Shown here piece by piece: positions 12,983 through 14,326 of a stretch of DNA of 14,326 nt (positions are counted from its first letter, which is position 1; each line of letters opens with the position of its first letter). Under the pieces are notes generated by a model. That model was not told the origin of the DNA. It saw nothing but the letters and a program-made list of their open reading frames with translations, and ran no database searches. A program made the translations under genes and the position numbers. This DNA is from CAJXVY01 sp965660355 (GTDB lineage: Bacteria > Actinomycetota > Actinomycetes > Actinomycetales > Microbacteriaceae): positions 1-14,326 of the forward strand of contig CBFHZN010000026.1 of the NCBI GenBank assembly GCA_965660355.1. The letters are read 5' to 3'.

Positions 12983-13759
12983 ATGAGTATTGAAGTAAGT
13001 AATGCAGTATGGCGGCACTCTAAAGCAACCGGCAGAACCAAGCTAATTCTTCTAGCAATAGCAGATCATCAGGGCGAGCAAGGAGCATGGCCCTCAATTT
13101 CAACTCTTGCCAAAATGACTAACTCAAGTGAGCGGTCAGTTAAGCGAGACATTCAAGACCTGCAAGCTATGGGTGAGCTAAAAGTTCAGGTTCAAAAAGC
13201 ACCGATGTCTGGCAAATATAAAACCAATCTTTACTGGGTAACTCTGCCTGATATTGAATACTCTCAAGGGGTGACAGATAGACACCCCTCAGATGATGGG
13301 GTGACAAATCAGGTAAGCAGGGGTGACAAATCAGGTAATTTAGGGGTGACACACGATGGCACGCAAAACCTTAATAGAAACCTTAAAGAAACAGAGGGCA
13401 AAAACGAAAGCTACAAACCCTCTAAGCAATTAGTAAATGAACTTTCAGAGAAGTATCCAGGTTTAGATCTCAAAGACTGCTGGGAGTCAATGATGGATTA
13501 CTGCTCGGCAAATGGTAAACGCTACAAAGATTGGGATGCCGCTTATCGGAATTGGGTTCGCAAAGAGTGGCAGTGGTCAGACAAGGGTAAGCAACAAGCA
13601 AATCAAAAAGACACCAGAGCTTATTTAGACAAATCGGCTTCTCACACTCAAGAGCTATTAGCTGAATACGCAGAAGCAGAAAACAACGCCGCACCTCCCC
13701 CGAAATGCAAACACGACAAGACGCTTGCCCTTTGCCCTATCTGCGTGAAAGACTTATAA
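12983..13759 (+). CDS. Replication initiator-like protein with N-terminal HTH
   Basis: The 258-residue protein starts at ATG 12983 with AGGA (12975-12978) upstream. Residues about 1-75 form a winged-helix/HTH_36-like domain (GAWPSISTLAKMTNSSERSVKRDIQDL), the usual DNA-binding domain of phage O-type replisome organisers. Residues about 90-130 are a polar linker (GVT, D, S, G rich) that encodes the iterons. A helical domain (about 150-200, KQLVNELSEKYPGLDLKDCWESM ... DWDAAYRNWVRKEW) matches the DUF-type C-terminal part of such proteins. The end has C-x-H then C-x-x-C (KCKHDKTLALCPIC), a possible zinc knuckle. It probably binds the origin and recruits helicase. A structured leader precedes it. 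Confidence 0.75.
   Translation: MSIEVSNAVWRHSKATGRTKLILLAIADHQGEQGAWPSISTLAKMTNSSERSVKRDIQDLQAMGELKVQVQKAPMSGKYKTNLYWVTLPDIEYSQGVTDRHPSDDGVTNQVSRGDKSGNLGVTHDGTQNLNRNLKETEGKNESYKPSKQLVNELSEKYPGLDLKDCWESMMDYCSANGKRYKDWDAAYRNWVRKEWQWSDKGKQQANQKDTRAYLDKSASHTQELLAEYAEAENNAAPPPKCKHDKTLALCPICVKDL
13268..13351 (+). repeat. Four GGGGTGACA iterons: candidate replication origin
   Basis: GGGGTGACA occurs at 13268, 13298, 13320 and 13343 (spacings 30, 22 and 23 bases). Copies two and three extend to a perfect 19-base repeat GGGGTGACAAATCAGGTAA (13298-13316, 13320-13338). A near-copy on the other strand (GACACCCCT, 13281-13289) adds a possible fifth site. Copies 1, 2 and 4 read as GVT but copy 3 is in another frame (RGDK), so the DNA, not the protein, is conserved. 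The layout mirrors lambda ori inside gene O. Confidence 0.7.
13366..13386 (+). repeat. AT-rich direct repeats beside the iterons, possible unwinding element
   Basis: AAACCTTAA occurs at 13366-13374 and 13378-13386, 12 bases apart, at the start of an A-rich, purine-biased stretch running to about 13430. An AT-rich side next to iterons is where the duplex opens in lambda-type origins. Both repeats lie inside the coding sequence. Confidence 0.45.
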
Positions 13760-13762
13760 AGT
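13757..13762 (+). promoter_or_regulatory. Possible leaderless -10 box before the zinc protein gene
   Basis: TAAAGT (13757-13762) stands six bases before ATG 13769, the same distance as in the endolysin promoter, and no Shine-Dalgarno is seen. It overlaps the preceding stop codon. A -35 is not evident, so this is only a suggestion. Confidence 0.3.
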
Positions 13763-13768
13763 GATTAC

Positions 13769-14017
13769 ATGTTCGTCACCTGCAAGCGTTGCGGTTATGT
13801 CTGGGAAACCGAAAAGACACGACCGAAGCTTTGCAGTTCCTGCCGATACAAGCCATCACAGTATGACGGGGAGTGCATCCCTCACCTCGGTGAGTTTGCT
13901 CCCGACCAGATCACCCCTCTTGACGAGGAGGGGAACATCATCAGCGGATTCCGCACCTGTGGAAAAGCTGATTGCATAAACGCCAACCACATAGAAGGAG
14001 ACCTCAAATGGCGATAG
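13769..14017 (+). CDS. Zinc-ribbon / HNH-like zinc-binding protein
   Basis: The 82-residue protein has two metal sites. The first, C5-x-x-C8 ... C22-x-x-C25, is a zinc ribbon. The second, C36, H39 ... C64 (TCGKADCINANHI), with C69 and H74, resembles the CG..DC.N..H turn of HNH-like zinc modules in actinophage small proteins; the central EFAPDQITPLDEEGN segment is typical of that family. No full nuclease active site is visible. It follows the initiator by nine bases and its stop overlaps the next ATG. Location between initiator and ssDNA-binding genes suggests a DNA-related role. Confidence 0.65.
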   Translation: MFVTCKRCGYVWETEKTRPKLCSSCRYKPSQYDGECIPHLGEFAPDQITPLDEEGNIISGFRTCGKADCINANHIEGDLKWR

Positions 14018-14326
14018 AAATAACAACAACCGTATTCATCAACGACTCTAAGAAATTAGACTTCGGATGGGTATTGAAATCAGCACACCCTCACCGTTAC
14101 AAGTCAGAAGACGGGGATTGGTCAACAGCTTCAACAAGCTACATTGACATCATTATCAGAAACAGCAAAGCCGATGAATTTAGTGAGCTGACTTCTCTTT
14201 CTTCGGGAACTCGAGTCAACATCACCGGGTTCGGTAAGCCAACCGCCTTCCTAAAGAAAGACGGGACTCCAGGTTCAACGCTACAAATCGAACCGACAGA
14301 ATACGAAGTCCTAGAGGCTAAGCAGT
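14008..14326 (+). CDS. ssb: Single-stranded DNA-binding protein (OB-fold), 3'-truncated
   Basis: ATG 14008 has AGGAG (13996-14000) seven bases upstream; 106 codons are visible before the window ends. The sequence starts MAIEITTTVFINDSKKLDFG, then has alternating strands (SYIDIIIRNSKADEF, TRVNITGFGKPTAFLKKDG, LQIEPTEYEVLE) that match the five-strand OB-fold of SSB, including the DGTP-Q-type last strand. It would protect ssDNA during replication and annealing. The tail, which normally carries the acidic protein-docking tip, is outside the window. Identification rests on pattern; an OB-fold protein of another type is possible. Confidence 0.7.
   Translation, partial: MAIEITTTVFINDSKKLDFGWVLKSAHPHRYKSEDGDWSTASTSYIDIIIRNSKADEFSELTSLSSGTRVNITGFGKPTAFLKKDGTPGSTLQIEPTEYEVLEAKQ

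Noticed and set aside
13268..13351. Repeat cluster as a CRISPR array
   Set aside because: Only 9-19-base repeats at 22-30-base spacing inside a coding gene; no cas gene. Iterons fit better.
13761..13979. Frame overlapping the zinc protein gene
   Set aside because: The 13769 frame has paired cysteines and leads to the overlapping ssb start; the other frame is featureless.

Overview
The window is a contiguous piece of a tailed double-stranded DNA phage (siphovirus-like) that infects an actinobacterium. The host call rests on a WhiB-family regulator (a family known only from actinobacteria and their phages), an r1t-type holin, actinophage-style tail genes and several promoters placed so that the mRNA would be leaderless. 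Base composition looks moderate (roughly mid-40s % GC by eye, not counted), lower than most soil actinophages, so a low-GC freshwater or marine actinobacterium is a reasonable guess but only an inference. No integrase, repressor or attachment site is visible.

Layout. (1) 1-7810, + strand: late tail module. It opens with the end of a tail assembly chaperone pair joined by -1 frameshifting on A_AAA_AAA, followed at once by a strong intrinsic terminator. Then come a small tail component, a 960-residue tape measure protein, a tail-tip protein, three further baseplate/fibre-type proteins including a glycine-rich adhesin, and two small accessory proteins. Most neighbours overlap by 1-4 bases. (2) 7811-8172: a 362-base non-coding region crowded with direct and inverted repeats, ending in a promoter that abuts the endolysin start codon. 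(3) 8173-9253: lysis cassette (M23 peptidase endolysin, two-TM membrane protein, r1t-like holin), closed by a hairpin and a rho-independent terminator (9303-9335). (4) 9337-9606, - strand: whiB, leaderless, divergent from the next operon through a shared -10 element. (5) 9647-12879, + strand: YqaJ exonuclease, two small proteins, a putative single-strand annealing protein, a 49-residue protein, an HNH-type protein and a cytosine-C5 DNA methyltransferase broken between two frames. (6) 12880-14326: a structured intergenic element with a clear minus-strand terminator, a HTH replication-initiator-like gene containing four iterons, a zinc-binding protein and the start of an OB-fold single-stranded DNA-binding protein.

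How the parts fit: region 1 builds the tail, region 3 lyses the cell, and regions 5-6 recombine, modify and replicate the genome. The most interesting elements are non-coding: a candidate antisense RNA just upstream of the initiator gene next to intragenic iterons (an arrangement reminiscent of lambda oop-O-ori), the repeat-dense control region before lysis, and the symmetric whiB/exonuclease promoter. Three small genes (29, 49 and 59 residues) and the frameshifted chaperone are also annotated.
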